From contig NZ_CANMCP010000005.1 of NCBI RefSeq assembly GCF_947496385.1, positions 62,001 to 126,000 on the forward strand: a stretch of DNA of 64,000 bases, given 5' to 3'. The position numbers and the translations under genes are program-made. Under the pieces are notes generated by a model. It searched no databases and was not told where the DNA came from. It saw nothing but the letters and a program-made list of their open reading frames with translations. Of the stretch, positions 1-9,139 are shown piece by piece (the first letter of the stretch is position 1; the number at the start of each line of letters is the position of its first letter). This DNA comes from an uncultured Croceicoccus sp. GTDB lineage: Bacteria > Pseudomonadota > Alphaproteobacteria > Sphingomonadales > Sphingomonadaceae.

Positions 1-1
1 C

Positions 2-280
2 GCACAGGAAGGCGAGAGCGCGTATGCCGTGCTCGCCGCGGTACTGCGCGAACATGTCCTGCCCGGCGCGTTCACCGTGCCCGATATTGCCCGCGCGCTC
101 CAAAACGACGGCAGTGTCGAGATGCAGAACATGGGCGGGACCATGCTGACCTTTGCGAAGGAAGGCGATGCGATCCGCGTCACGGACGAGGATGGCGGCA
201 CCGCACTCATCACCGGGGACGCGATCGTCGCCAGCAATGGCGTCGCCATTCCGGTCGATGCCATGCTGAAAACGCCGTAG
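2..280 (+). CDS. Fasciclin (FAS1) domain protein, C-terminal part only
   Basis: The reading frame is open from the left edge, so the gene starts outside the window and about 92 C-terminal residues are visible. They fit the second half of a FAS1 domain: a segment like YAVLAAVLREHVLPG near the edge, then GGTMLTF, and a last strand ending with VASNGVAIPVDAML, the usual place of the 'NGV.H.ID.VL' box. FAS1 proteins are generally exported or membrane-anchored adhesion-type proteins; the signal peptide would lie outside. The gene converges on tamB, with a hairpin between the two stop codons. An internal GTG at 29 is not a credible start because the homology runs through it. The family call is fairly sure, the function is not. 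Confidence 0.75.
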   Translation, partial: AQEGESAYAVLAAVLREHVLPGAFTVPDIARALQNDGSVEMQNMGGTMLTFAKEGDAIRVTDEDGGTALITGDAIVASNGVAIPVDAMLKTP

Positions 281-289
281 CAGCGGCGC

Positions 290-316
290 CGGGTGCGGGG
301 CGATGCTCCGCACCCG
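290..316. terminator. Hairpin between convergent genes
   Basis: A perfect 9-bp inverted repeat (CGGGTGCGG / CCGCACCCG) with a 9-base loop lies between the stop codons of the FAS1 gene and tamB. It has no T-run on either side, so it is only a plausible bidirectional terminator or mRNA-end hairpin. Confidence 0.45.
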
Positions 317-325
317 TGGCCTGCG

Positions 326-3300
326 TCAGTAATCCCGGCTGACCTCGGCCCCGACCGAATTATACCCGATCGACGACACGCTGGCGAGCAGCGAGAGCCA
401 GCCCGTGACCCGGTATTCGAGTGCGCTCGCGCTATAGCCGCGCCCGTCGGTAATCAGCTCGACATAGAGATTGCGCCCGAGATATTCCCCCGCCGCGACG
501 CTGGTGCCCCGGCCCAGCGCCTCATCCGCGCCGACGATGCGCAGCCGGTCGAGGCCGATCGCACTGCGCAAACGGTTGATCGGGTCGAGCCCGCTCCCCC
601 CGCCCTGCAAGGCTGCCACGGCGGAACCGAGCTGCAACGCCTCCGCCGCGGAGATATTCGCAATGGAATCGCCGAACAGCAGGCGGGAGAGCACTTCTTC
701 CTCCGGCAGGGCCGGGACGGAGGAGAAGGCGATCTGCGGCGCGAGCGCGGAGCCGCTGATCGCGATGCGCGCGTCGATATCCTCCACGTCGGCCACGGCG
801 AGCACGTTCAATTGCGGATCGGGCGGATTTTCACCGGTAAACTGAATCCGCCCGCGTTCGAGTTCGAAACGCTGTCCCGAAAACTGATACCCGCCGCGGA
901 CGAGCTCTGCTTCACCGTAAAGGCGCGGCGCCGCGGTGGTGCCGCGAATGCGAACATCGGCCTCCCACTCGCTGTCGAGGCCGAGTCCGGTCACCGTGAA
1001 ACGATCGTCGGCGCGCACGTCGATGAGATAGCGCCACGGCCCCATGCGCGACCGTGCGGCCTGCTGATCCGCGGGGAGGTTGATTTCGCGCGTCGCAACG
1101 CTCGGCAGGCTTTGGGCCGCCGATGCGCGCCCCAATTGCCAGCGCCCGCTTTCCACGCGCAGGCGCCCGGCGATCGTGCCGCGATTGTCGCGCGCCACGA
1201 TACGCATCGGGCCGGTCACCACGGCGCCGATTTCGTCACGGCGAAGCAGCTGTGCCTGCTGTGCCGCGATGCGAATATCCATGCCGACACCGCGCTCCGT
1301 AATATCGGACAGGTCGATCGTGCCGCTACCCGCAACCGTGCCGCCATTGCCCGCGCGCCCCGAAAACCGCCCGATCCGCAGGACGGAGCCATCGAAATTG
1401 CCGCGCAGGGCAAGGCCGTCGATATCGGTGCCGGTGAGCGCGCTCTGCATGCGCAGATCATCGCTGCGGATGGTGCCGCGCAATTGCGGATCGTCGAACG
1501 TGCCGCGCATGTTGGCGGCGATGCGGACCTCTCCGGTAAGGTCGAACAGTTCCACCGCGACCAGGCGCCAGATCGCATCGGCAGGCCCGCGATAGCGCGC
1601 CTGTCCCGTAAGCCGTCCGGCGCGCAACCGGTCGATTACCGCGCCGCTGGCGGGAAGGTCGTCAATCCGCGCCTGCAGCCGCCCGCTGCGGTTGCCGTTC
1701 TCGCGAATGACCGCGCGCGTCTCGAACCGGCCGGCCGACAATTCGGCCACCACCGCCAGGTCGACCGGCCGCGAGGTCAGCACCAGCCCGGACCGCGTCA
1801 AATCGTCGAACAGCAACCGCGCCCGTCCCGTCGGCGCCTCGCCCGGCATGTCGCGATAGGTGACGACGCCCGACGCCGTCCCGCCAAGCCCGAGATCGCT
1901 GATCAGCAGGTCGCCGACCGACATCGGCATGTCCGCAAGCTTCAGCGTGATGGCGTTCACCTCGCCCAGCTGCCCCTCGACCTGAAGTCGTCCGCCGGCA
2001 AAATCGATCTGGCTGCGCTGCAATTCCCATTGCGTGCCGCTCGCCCCGTCACGCCGCAGCAATACGGCGCGGCGCGGCATGGAAATGTCGCGCCCGGCGT
2101 AGCGCCCCCGCGCGCCGACCGCGATCCTTTCGCGCGACACATCGCCTGCCACGCGCAGGGCAAAGCGGCTGCCGCGCCGCCCGGCGATGCGGGCCCGGAA
2201 ATCGCCCGCCCCGTCGCGCAGGCGCCCCTCCGCCGCGAGCCGTCCGATGAAAATGTCCGCGCGCGAGATCCCCTGCGCATTGATGGCGGCATCCAGCGTC
2301 GCATCATCGCCCAGGGTTCCGTCGATCCGGATATTCGCGGTGCGCACCTGTATCGGGACGGCGCCGGCGAACCGCGCATTGCGCAGCCGCAGCGCGGCAT
2401 CGATCCCCTGCCCCGCGGCGTCCGGGGACAGGCCGACCGTTCCCGAAACCCCGCCCCCCGACAGCGCAAGCTCACCGGCGACACCGCCCGGCAACAGGCG
2501 CAATTGGCCGGTGACGTCGGTATCGCTGATGGAGAGGCGCTGCACACCGATCGCCGTCCCGCCACCGCGCATGGCGAGCAGGTCGAGCACCCCGTCGAAC
2601 CTGCCGAGAAGCGATTGCCCCTCCGTCTCGATCCGGAAGCCATCCTCGCTCGGGTTCACGGCCACGCGCACATCGCGCAAGCCCGCCGCGGGATAGGGAT
2701 CGGCAAAGACGAGCACCGCGCTCGGCCCGTTGCCGACGATGCTGCTCTCGATCTCGAACGCGCCGAAACGGACGTGCCTGCCCGTACCGGACACCGTGAC
2801 CGTTCCGTCGAGCGCCCGCCTCCCGGTGAGCGAGAGATCGACATCGCGTGCGTCGATGCGGGCCGTGCGGATGAGGATCGGCGCACCGGCGGCAAGCTCC
2901 ACCCGGCCCGAAAAGGCAATCGGCGGCCCCGCGATATTGCGCAGCGCGGCATTCGTGATCCGCGCCATCCGCCCGTCGAGCGCGGCGTTGAGCGTCCATT
3001 TGCGCGGGCCGCCAAGCGTGGCGGCGATGTCGCCGCGCATGTTCACCGTGCCCAGATTGGCAAGCGGAACGCCGGCGGCGGCAACCGGCCCCGACAGCGC
3101 ATACAACCCCCGCCGCAAATCCCCGCGCAGCGCCAGCCGCGCGTCGATACCCGGCCCGGCGAGGCGCAGGGCATCGGCCGTAAGCTGCCCGTCGGAATGC
3201 ACCAGCGTCCCTGTCAGCACCGCACCGCGAAGCTGCCGGTCGAGCGGAGCGACCCCCGTTGCAATCGCCCCCGCCATCAGCCGCACCGGCACGGTCAGGC

Positions 3301-4528
3301 GCCCGTCTTCCAGCATGCCCGTACCCCGCGCCCGCACCCGCGACAGCCGCAACGCGCCCAGCGTCACGCGATCCGCCGCGGCCTCATACCCGACCGCCGA
3401 TCCGCGAAACGCCCCGTCAAAAACGAGCCGCGCCGTCATCCCGCGCAGGCGAAGATCACCGCCGAGCAGCGCCGGATCGCGCAAACGCAGCCGCGCGATC
3501 ACATCGTCGAAACGGTTCTCGGCAAGGTCGACCGTCCCGCGGACATCGCCGGCAAGGCCGCGCCCCTTGAACCGGGCGGCGCCATCGACGACGCGGTTGC
3601 GCAAGGTCCCTTCGGCGCGCAGCGACACGCCCTCCCCCACAGCGCGCGCGGCCAGGCCGGTGAGCAGGTCGCCCGGATAGATCCGCCCCAGCGCGCCATA
3701 TCGCCCCGCCCGGTTGGACAGGCGGAAGGCCGCGAACGTATCCCCCCCGCGCCGGACAAGCAGGCGCCCGTCCCAGCGCCGCCAGTCGCCATCGCCCGTC
3801 ACCACCGCGCGCAGATCCTCCCGCGCGCCGACCATGCCAGCCAGCACGCCACCTGCCGGCGCGCGATAGTCGATTTCGAGGTCGAAGCGATTGTCCGCCG
3901 GCGCCATGTCCAGCCGCGCGGCCAGCCGGTCCGCACCGCCCAGCGCGCTGTCGATGGCGATCTTCGCGCGCCCGTCCGCGATCCTCGCCCGGCCAAGCAG
4001 GTTGACGCGCCGCGCCTCCCCCGCAATCTGGGGGCCGACGGTCAATGCATCGAATTCCAGCCTGTCGATGCGAATGTCGAAATTCGGCAAAATCGGCGCA
4101 TCCGGGTCGCCGGGGTTGAGCGCGGGCATCCGCATCAACTCGCCCCGCCGGAAGACCAGGCGCCGCACGTCCAGCCCGCTCGTGAACCAGGCGAACGGTT
4201 TCCACGCCAGCTCCACCTCCGGCACGCGGGCAAAGACACCCTCCGGATCGGAAAAGCGCACATCGCGTAGAATCGCCTCGTCAAGGACCGAACCCTCGAT
4301 CCGCCCGACCTCGATGCGAAGCCCGGATGCCGGCGCATAGCGGGACAGCGAATCGGCGATGAAGCGATGGCCGATGGGGCTGTCGATCACGGCGAAAAAC
4401 ACCGCCAGCGCCACGAACATCAACGCGACGCCCGCCGTGATCCGGATGCGCCAGTACCGGGCCCAGTTCCGGCGGGGCTTTTCCGGCGGCGCCTCCCCGG
4501 TCGCGACGCTGTCGAACGCGTCGGTCAA
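326..4528 (-). CDS. tamB: Translocation and assembly module inner-membrane protein TamB
   Basis: A 1400-residue protein, in the usual size range of TamB. It has one N-terminal membrane anchor (about residues 30-48), a very long beta-rich repetitive body made of many short Gly/Asp/Arg-rich strands, and a C-terminal DUF490 domain ending with EYRVTGWLSL and EVSRDY. TamB spans the periplasm as a hydrophobic groove and works with TamA in outer-membrane protein insertion or lipid transport. It directly follows tamA. The start is inferred to be a TTG at 4528 whose last two bases are the first two of the tamA TGA stop (TTGA overlap); no ATG lies between the tamA stop and the membrane anchor. The longer open frame upstream runs antiphase inside tamA and is rejected. 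Confidence 0.93.
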   Translation of the reverse strand: MTDAFDSVATGEAPPEKPRRNWARYWRIRITAGVALMFVALAVFFAVIDSPIGHRFIADSLSRYAPASGLRIEVGRIEGSVLDEAILRDVRFSDPEGVFARVPEVELAWKPFAWFTSGLDVRRLVFRRGELMRMPALNPGDPDAPILPNFDIRIDRLEFDALTVGPQIAGEARRVNLLGRARIADGRAKIAIDSALGGADRLAARLDMAPADNRFDLEIDYRAPAGGVLAGMVGAREDLRAVVTGDGDWRRWDGRLLVRRGGDTFAAFRLSNRAGRYGALGRIYPGDLLTGLAARAVGEGVSLRAEGTLRNRVVDGAARFKGRGLAGDVRGTVDLAENRFDDVIARLRLRDPALLGGDLRLRGMTARLVFDGAFRGSAVGYEAAADRVTLGALRLSRVRARGTGMLEDGRLTVPVRLMAGAIATGVAPLDRQLRGAVLTGTLVHSDGQLTADALRLAGPGIDARLALRGDLRRGLYALSGPVAAAGVPLANLGTVNMRGDIAATLGGPRKWTLNAALDGRMARITNAALRNIAGPPIAFSGRVELAAGAPILIRTARIDARDVDLSLTGRRALDGTVTVSGTGRHVRFGAFEIESSIVGNGPSAVLVFADPYPAAGLRDVRVAVNPSEDGFRIETEGQSLLGRFDGVLDLLAMRGGGTAIGVQRLSISDTDVTGQLRLLPGGVAGELALSGGGVSGTVGLSPDAAGQGIDAALRLRNARFAGAVPIQVRTANIRIDGTLGDDATLDAAINAQGISRADIFIGRLAAEGRLRDGAGDFRARIAGRRGSRFALRVAGDVSRERIAVGARGRYAGRDISMPRRAVLLRRDGASGTQWELQRSQIDFAGGRLQVEGQLGEVNAITLKLADMPMSVGDLLISDLGLGGTASGVVTYRDMPGEAPTGRARLLFDDLTRSGLVLTSRPVDLAVVAELSAGRFETRAVIRENGNRSGRLQARIDDLPASGAVIDRLRAGRLTGQARYRGPADAIWRLVAVELFDLTGEVRIAANMRGTFDDPQLRGTIRSDDLRMQSALTGTDIDGLALRGNFDGSVLRIGRFSGRAGNGGTVAGSGTIDLSDITERGVGMDIRIAAQQAQLLRRDEIGAVVTGPMRIVARDNRGTIAGRLRVESGRWQLGRASAAQSLPSVATREINLPADQQAARSRMGPWRYLIDVRADDRFTVTGLGLDSEWEADVRIRGTTAAPRLYGEAELVRGGYQFSGQRFELERGRIQFTGENPPDPQLNVLAVADVEDIDARIAISGSALAPQIAFSSVPALPEEEVLSRLLFGDSIANISAAEALQLGSAVAALQGGGSGLDPINRLRSAIGLDRLRIVGADEALGRGTSVAAGEYLGRNLYVELITDGRGYSASALEYRVTGWLSLLASVSSIGYNSVGAEVSRDY

Positions 4529-6798
4529 AACGCCTGGCCCAGCGAGACATAGACCGCCACAGGGCCATCGCCCGGGCGCGGATTGATTGGCGTGGCGAGA
4601 TCGACGCGCAGCGGCCCGAAATTCGTGTGATACCGTATGCCGACGCCCGCGCCGAATTGCAGGTCCGACAAGCGCGGCGTGGTGGTGGTATCGACCGCGC
4701 CCGCATCGATGAACGGCACCACGGAAAGCGCGCCGTCGAACAGCCCGGTGCGCACCCGTGCCTCCAGCGCGAATTCGGTCATCGAACGGCCGCCCGTCGG
4801 ATCGCCGATCGTATCCTTCGGGCCGATCTGCTGATAGCCGTAGCCGCGCACCGATCCGCCGCCGCCTGCGTAAAGCCGGCGCGAGGGCGCGATGTCGGAC
4901 AGGTCCAGCCCCGTGATCGTGCCGAAACGCACCCGCCCCGCCCCGACGATGCGGTCGGTAAGAGGCTGGTAAAAACTCCCGTCGAGGATCGCCCGGGCAT
5001 AGAAACCTTGCGATCCCGTTGAATTGTTGCGGCTGAATTCCGGGGAGAGGAGCAGCGATGCACGCCATCCGCGCCGCGGGTCGAGCAGGTCGTCGCTTTC
5101 ATCGAAACCGATCCGCCCCGGCGCCGCCGCCACAAAATAGGTTTCGCGCGGGCCGAGATTGCCGTCGAGCGCGCCTTCGCGTTCCTGCGACGCGACGAGT
5201 TCGAGCCCGGCGGCCCAGACGAAGCGTTTCTGAAAGATCAGCGTCGAAAGCCGCTCGTAGCGCGCGATGGCCGAAATCGTGCGGGCCTCGTACGCGTCGC
5301 GGTCGATCGTGTTGGCAAACAGGTCGAGCGTGAGAACGCGGTCGCGCCCGGTGAAATTGTTGCGGCGGACCGTCGCCCCGATGAGCTGTTCCTGCGTGCC
5401 CGCGATGCCGCGCAGGCGCAGCATGCCTTCGGGCGGGAAGAAATTGCGATGCTCCCAGCTTGCCGCGAGCCGGAAACCCTGCCCCGTGCCGTAACCAATG
5501 GCCCCGGCAATCGTGCGAAGCGGGGCAGGCGTGATATCGACATCGATGTCGGCCACTCCCGGCTCGCCATCGGCGGGCGGAACCACGGCGCGCGGGCGCA
5601 CGGTCAAGGTGGAGGCGAGCCCTGTTTGCAGGATCGCCTCGCGCAGATCTTCCACATCGCTGCCGCGATAGGTTTCGCCGGCCTTGAACCGGGCGATTTG
5701 CGCCAGATGCCGTCCCGAAAGGAAATCGGGATCCGTGCTCGTCACCGTGCCGAACCGGTATTTGCCGCCCGGCGCCACCGGCATGGACAGCGTTCCGCCA
5801 TCCACCGCGTGGTCGATGGTGAGCTGCGGCTCGGCCACCTCGGCAAAGGGATAGCCATTTTGCGTCAGCGCATATTGAAGGTCGATCCGCTCGAAAGTGA
5901 TCGCGTCGAGATCGATGGGATCGCCCGCCTCCACCGCAAAACTGCGACGCAGCATGGCGCTATCCCCCCCGGTCGCGTCGAGCGAACCGAGATCGATCGC
6001 CATGAGGCGGTAACGCGGCCCCGGCTCCAGCACGAAGCGGAACCGCGCATCGGAGCCGCCGTCCGGCGCCGGCGACACGTCGGACCCGTCGTCCACCGGC
6101 GCAGCCTCCGCCGCGCGCCGCCCGGCGAGTTCGCGGCGAATATCGGCATCGTAGAACCCGTAAACGGTGAGCAGCCGCGCCAGCAGATCCTGATCCGCGC
6201 GCGCACGATTGACCACCTGCGCCAGCGTATCGTCATCGTCCGCCAGCGATTCCAGCGTGGACAGCGCCAGAAAACGTTTCGTGAAATTCTCGAACTGTCC
6301 GAATTGTGCGAAGGCATCGGGATAAGCGAGCGTGATCCGGTCGGACAGGGCCGTCCGCACCAGATCGCTTTCCCGCCCGGCAAAATCGCTTTCCATGTCG
6401 GCACTGCGCAGATCGGCGGCGATTTCAGGGCCCGCCGGGTCGAGCAATTCGGCCAGCGCCGGATCGGGCGCGATCGGTTCGATCTCGACCGCCAGCCGTT
6501 CGTCATCGGGCCAGGCCAGCGTATATCCCGTCTCGTCGATCGGGGTGTCGACGACGTCGTCGACCGCGCTTTCGGCTTCGGCATTCGTCGCCCACCCCTC
6601 GGCATCGGCGACCGCGCCATCGGGGATCAGCGCCTCAAGCTCCGGATCGGTCTCCTGCGCGCGTGCGCCGGGCGGCGCCCAGAGTGCCGACGCCCACAGC
6701 ATCGCCGCCCCACCGAGCAGGGCGACACGACGGGATTCAGCGCTTGGCCGCCGCGTATTGCCGCTGGCCGCCGGGCATGCCGTCCTTGTTGCCGCCAT
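4525..6798 (-). CDS. tamA: Outer-membrane assembly factor TamA (Omp85 family)
   Basis: About 757 residues. It has an Ala/Leu-rich signal sequence ending near GARAQ, an acidic linker, POTRA-type repeats in the middle (for example [20 protein letters not shown]), and a C-terminal 16-stranded Omp85 barrel with [18 protein letters not shown] and a terminal Phe (SLGQAF). It partners TamB, whose gene overlaps it by 4 bases. The start is uncertain: between the bpt stop and the hydrophobic core of the signal peptide there is no ATG, GTG or TTG, and the ATG at 6702 would cut the signal in half. The nearest usable start is ATG 6798 (another is 6810), which places the first ~60 bases inside bpt in another frame. 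Confidence 0.9.
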   Translation of the reverse strand: MAATRTACPAASGNTRRPSAESRRVALLGGAAMLWASALWAPPGARAQETDPELEALIPDGAVADAEGWATNAEAESAVDDVVDTPIDETGYTLAWPDDERLAVEIEPIAPDPALAELLDPAGPEIAADLRSADMESDFAGRESDLVRTALSDRITLAYPDAFAQFGQFENFTKRFLALSTLESLADDDDTLAQVVNRARADQDLLARLLTVYGFYDADIRRELAGRRAAEAAPVDDGSDVSPAPDGGSDARFRFVLEPGPRYRLMAIDLGSLDATGGDSAMLRRSFAVEAGDPIDLDAITFERIDLQYALTQNGYPFAEVAEPQLTIDHAVDGGTLSMPVAPGGKYRFGTVTSTDPDFLSGRHLAQIARFKAGETYRGSDVEDLREAILQTGLASTLTVRPRAVVPPADGEPGVADIDVDITPAPLRTIAGAIGYGTGQGFRLAASWEHRNFFPPEGMLRLRGIAGTQEQLIGATVRRNNFTGRDRVLTLDLFANTIDRDAYEARTISAIARYERLSTLIFQKRFVWAAGLELVASQEREGALDGNLGPRETYFVAAAPGRIGFDESDDLLDPRRGWRASLLLSPEFSRNNSTGSQGFYARAILDGSFYQPLTDRIVGAGRVRFGTITGLDLSDIAPSRRLYAGGGGSVRGYGYQQIGPKDTIGDPTGGRSMTEFALEARVRTGLFDGALSVVPFIDAGAVDTTTTPRLSDLQFGAGVGIRYHTNFGPLRVDLATPINPRPGDGPVAVYVSLGQAF

Positions 6799-7591
6799 GG
6801 GTGCCGCCATCGCCGCGTCGGGGCGCGGAAGCCTCGGCAATGAGAGCGCTCTGACGATCGGCATCGAAACGTTCCCACCCCTGCCGGCCCAGCCGTTCGA
6901 GGGGCCGATAGCGGACCTTGTATTGCATGCGCGGCGAACCCTCGATCCAATAGCCCAGATAGACATAGGGAAGGTCGGATTGGCCTGCGCGCCGGATATG
7001 ATCGAGAATGATATAATTGCCAAGTCCGGTCCGCGCGGGATGGTGCGGGTCGTAGAATGAATAGATCATGGACAGGCCATCGTCCTGACGGTCGGTCAGG
7101 CAGGCCCCGACCAGGCGACCCGGCGTCCCATCCTCGCCCGGCTCGCGATATTCGATGACATAGCTGGTCACGGGCGTCTGTTCCACCATGTCGGCGTAAT
7201 CCATCTCGTCCATGGCGGACATGCCGCCATCGGGATGGCGCACGGACAGGTATTTTTGCAACAGATCATATTGCTCGACCGTGGACCAGGGCCGCGTCGC
7301 CGTCGCGATCAGGTCGCCATTGGCCTTCATCGTGCGTTTCTGCGTGCCGGAGGCGCGAAATTCGCTCGCCACGACGCGCACCGACACGCACGCCGAACAG
7401 CTGGCGCAATTGGGGCGATAGGCGACGTTCTGGCTGCGGCGGAATCCGATCCGGCCAAGGGCATCGTTCAGCGCTTCGGCATCCGGCCCGTCGATCTCGG
7501 TGAAGACCTTGCGTTCCTGGCGATCCGGCAGATAGGGGCACGGCGCCGGAGCGGTCACGAAGAAACGGGGAAATTTTACCGGCGCAGTCAT
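6737..7591 (-). CDS. bpt: Aspartate/glutamate leucyltransferase (Bpt/ATE family)
   Basis: 284 residues. The N-terminal Cys-rich segment [13 protein letters not shown] and the C-terminal acyltransferase motifs ([21 protein letters not shown], then YVYLGYWI and [11 protein letters not shown]) identify the ATE/Bpt family. These enzymes move an amino acid from aminoacyl-tRNA to N-terminal Asp or Glu, marking proteins for the N-end rule pathway; bacterial members of this type use leucyl-tRNA. The ATG at 7591 gives the standard start MTAPVKFP. The last ~30 residues form a Gly/Asp/Lys-rich tail that overlaps the start of tamA. It heads a bpt-tamA-tamB run. Confidence 0.93.
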   Translation of the reverse strand: MTAPVKFPRFFVTAPAPCPYLPDRQERKVFTEIDGPDAEALNDALGRIGFRRSQNVAYRPNCASCSACVSVRVVASEFRASGTQKRTMKANGDLIATATRPWSTVEQYDLLQKYLSVRHPDGGMSAMDEMDYADMVEQTPVTSYVIEYREPGEDGTPGRLVGACLTDRQDDGLSMIYSFYDPHHPARTGLGNYIILDHIRRAGQSDLPYVYLGYWIEGSPRMQYKVRYRPLERLGRQGWERFDADRQSALIAEASAPRRGDGGTHGGNKDGMPGGQRQYAAAKR

Positions 7592-7708
7592 GATGCGATC
7601 ACCTGGCCCTTTCGCTCTTTGACGTTCCAAAACCGATGCACCATGGCCGATTGCCGATGCTGCACCTGCGTAGATGGCAAAGACCCACAGAAGGTTAAAG
7701 TCCATTAA

Positions 7709-7724
7709 CTACGTTTGAACGTAG
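7709..7724. repeat. Short perfect inverted repeat upstream of bpt
   Basis: CTACGT-TTGA-ACGTAG lies 118 bp upstream of the bpt start codon in the 224-bp gap between bpt and ilvA. It could be an operator or a transcript hairpin; nothing in the sequence decides which. Confidence 0.35.
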
Positions 7725-7781
7725 CAAAACCGACCTCTCCCGCAATGGCACACGTTGAAATTTGTTGGATTAAACATGGAA

Positions 7782-7809
7782 CGGGGCCGCGCAAACACGC
7801 GCCGCCCCG
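7782..7809 (-). terminator. GC-rich hairpin just after ilvA
   Basis: An 11-bp stem with one mismatch (CGGGGCCGCGC against GCGCCGCCCCG) and a 6-base loop begins 7 bp past the ilvA stop on the minus strand. There is no clear T-run, so it is a weak candidate for the ilvA terminator. Confidence 0.4.
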
Positions 7810-7815
7810 CCGGTT

Positions 7816-9081
7816 TCAGGCGAGTTCGACCTCGCTCACCACATAGCCTTCGCCCTGAAGCTGCGAGACGAGCGCGTCGATCTGCGCGCGGTCGCGGGCC
7901 TCGCACTCGATATCGGTGATCAGCCCCTTGGCAGGCAGGGTGGTGAAGATGCGCTGGTGATAGATCTCGATGATGTTCACGTTGTGCGCATCGAAGGCGC
8001 GCATCACCTTGAACAAGGCGCCCGGCCGATCCTGCAGCGTGAGACGCAGCCGCGCCAGCCGCCCGGACCGCGCCAGATCGCGCAGCAACACATTGGCGAG
8101 CAGCCGGGTGTCGATATTCCCGCCGCACAGCACGATGCCGATATTGCGCCCGGCGAACAGATCGGGATTCGCGCGCACAGCGGCGAGCCCGGCGGCACCG
8201 GCCCCTTCGACCACCGTCTTCTCGATCTGCAGCAGAAGCGCGGTCGCCGATTCGAGCTGCGGCTCGTCGACCAGCACGATATCGTCGACATTGCGGGCGA
8301 CCACCCTGGACGTCATCTTGCCCGGGTCGCGCACCGCGATCCCTTCGGCCAGCGTGTCGCCGCCGCATTCCATGCTCTTGCCCTTCACCTTCGCATACAT
8401 GGAGGGGTAGAGAGCCGCCTGCACACCGTAGATGGCGATGTCGGGCTTCACCTCCCGCGCGAGGGTGGACATCCCGGAAATCAGCCCGCCGCCGCCGATG
8501 GGCACGCAGAGCGTGTCGATCTCGGGCGCATCCTCCAGCATTTCGAGCGCGACCGTCCCCTGCCCCGCGGCCACGCGCGGATCGTCGAACGGGTGGACGA
8601 AGGTCAGCCCCATATCCTGTTCGAGCTGCCGCGCATGGGCATAGGCCTCGTCGTAGGTTTCCCCTTCGAGCACGACATTGCCGCCCACGGCCTCGGTCTG
8701 CATCACCTTCACCGTGGGGGTGGTGCGCGGCATGACGATCGTGACCGGCACGCCGAGCCGCGTGCCGTGATAGCTCAACCCCTGCGCATGGTTGCCCGCC
8801 GATGCGGCGATGACGCCGCGCGAACGGGCATCGTCCTCCATGAGCAGCAAGGCGTTGAGCGCGCCGCGTTCCTTGTAGGCGGCGGTGAACTGCTGATTCT
8901 CGAACTTGAGCCAGATATTGGCGCCGGTAATGTCGGAGAGCGTCTTGCTGTGCATCGTCGGTGTGCGCACGATCTGCCCGCTGATGCGCGCGGCGGCGGC
9001 GCGGACATCCGCGGCGGTAAACGGGGCCTGATCGGCAGCGGTCGTGCCGCCGGCCTTCGATGCGTTCTGAAGATCTGCCAT
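7816..9081 (-). CDS. ilvA: Threonine ammonia-lyase (threonine dehydratase)
   Basis: 421 residues. The PLP-dependent fold-type II catalytic domain has the PLP lysine at about K70 in TAAYKERGAL, the loop SAGNHAQG and the phosphate-binding GGGGLISG. A C-terminal ACT domain (about 340-421, beginning LRLTLQDRPGALFKVMRAF) gives allosteric control. It deaminates threonine to 2-oxobutanoate, the entry to isoleucine synthesis. The single short ACT domain resembles the shorter TdcB/IlvA class rather than the enterobacterial enzyme with two regulatory domains. The ATG at 9081 gives MADLQNASK; longer versions extend into the promoter region of the divergent amidohydrolase gene. Confidence 0.93.
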   Translation of the reverse strand: MADLQNASKAGGTTAADQAPFTAADVRAAAARISGQIVRTPTMHSKTLSDITGANIWLKFENQQFTAAYKERGALNALLLMEDDARSRGVIAASAGNHAQGLSYHGTRLGVPVTIVMPRTTPTVKVMQTEAVGGNVVLEGETYDEAYAHARQLEQDMGLTFVHPFDDPRVAAGQGTVALEMLEDAPEIDTLCVPIGGGGLISGMSTLAREVKPDIAIYGVQAALYPSMYAKVKGKSMECGGDTLAEGIAVRDPGKMTSRVVARNVDDIVLVDEPQLESATALLLQIEKTVVEGAGAAGLAAVRANPDLFAGRNIGIVLCGGNIDTRLLANVLLRDLARSGRLARLRLTLQDRPGALFKVMRAFDAHNVNIIEIYHQRIFTTLPAKGLITDIECEARDRAQIDALVSQLQGEGYVVSEVELA

Positions 9082-9139
9082 GGTCGCCGGCCCTATCGGA
9101 TATGGCGCGCCGTGCAAATGGCGTTTAAGGCTGTCACTT

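Noticed and set aside
293-4270. 1325-codon open frame opposite tamB
   Set aside because: It is the antisense shadow of tamB in a high-GC sequence: Arg/Pro/His-rich, no domain, no proper start site, whereas tamB has clear homology.
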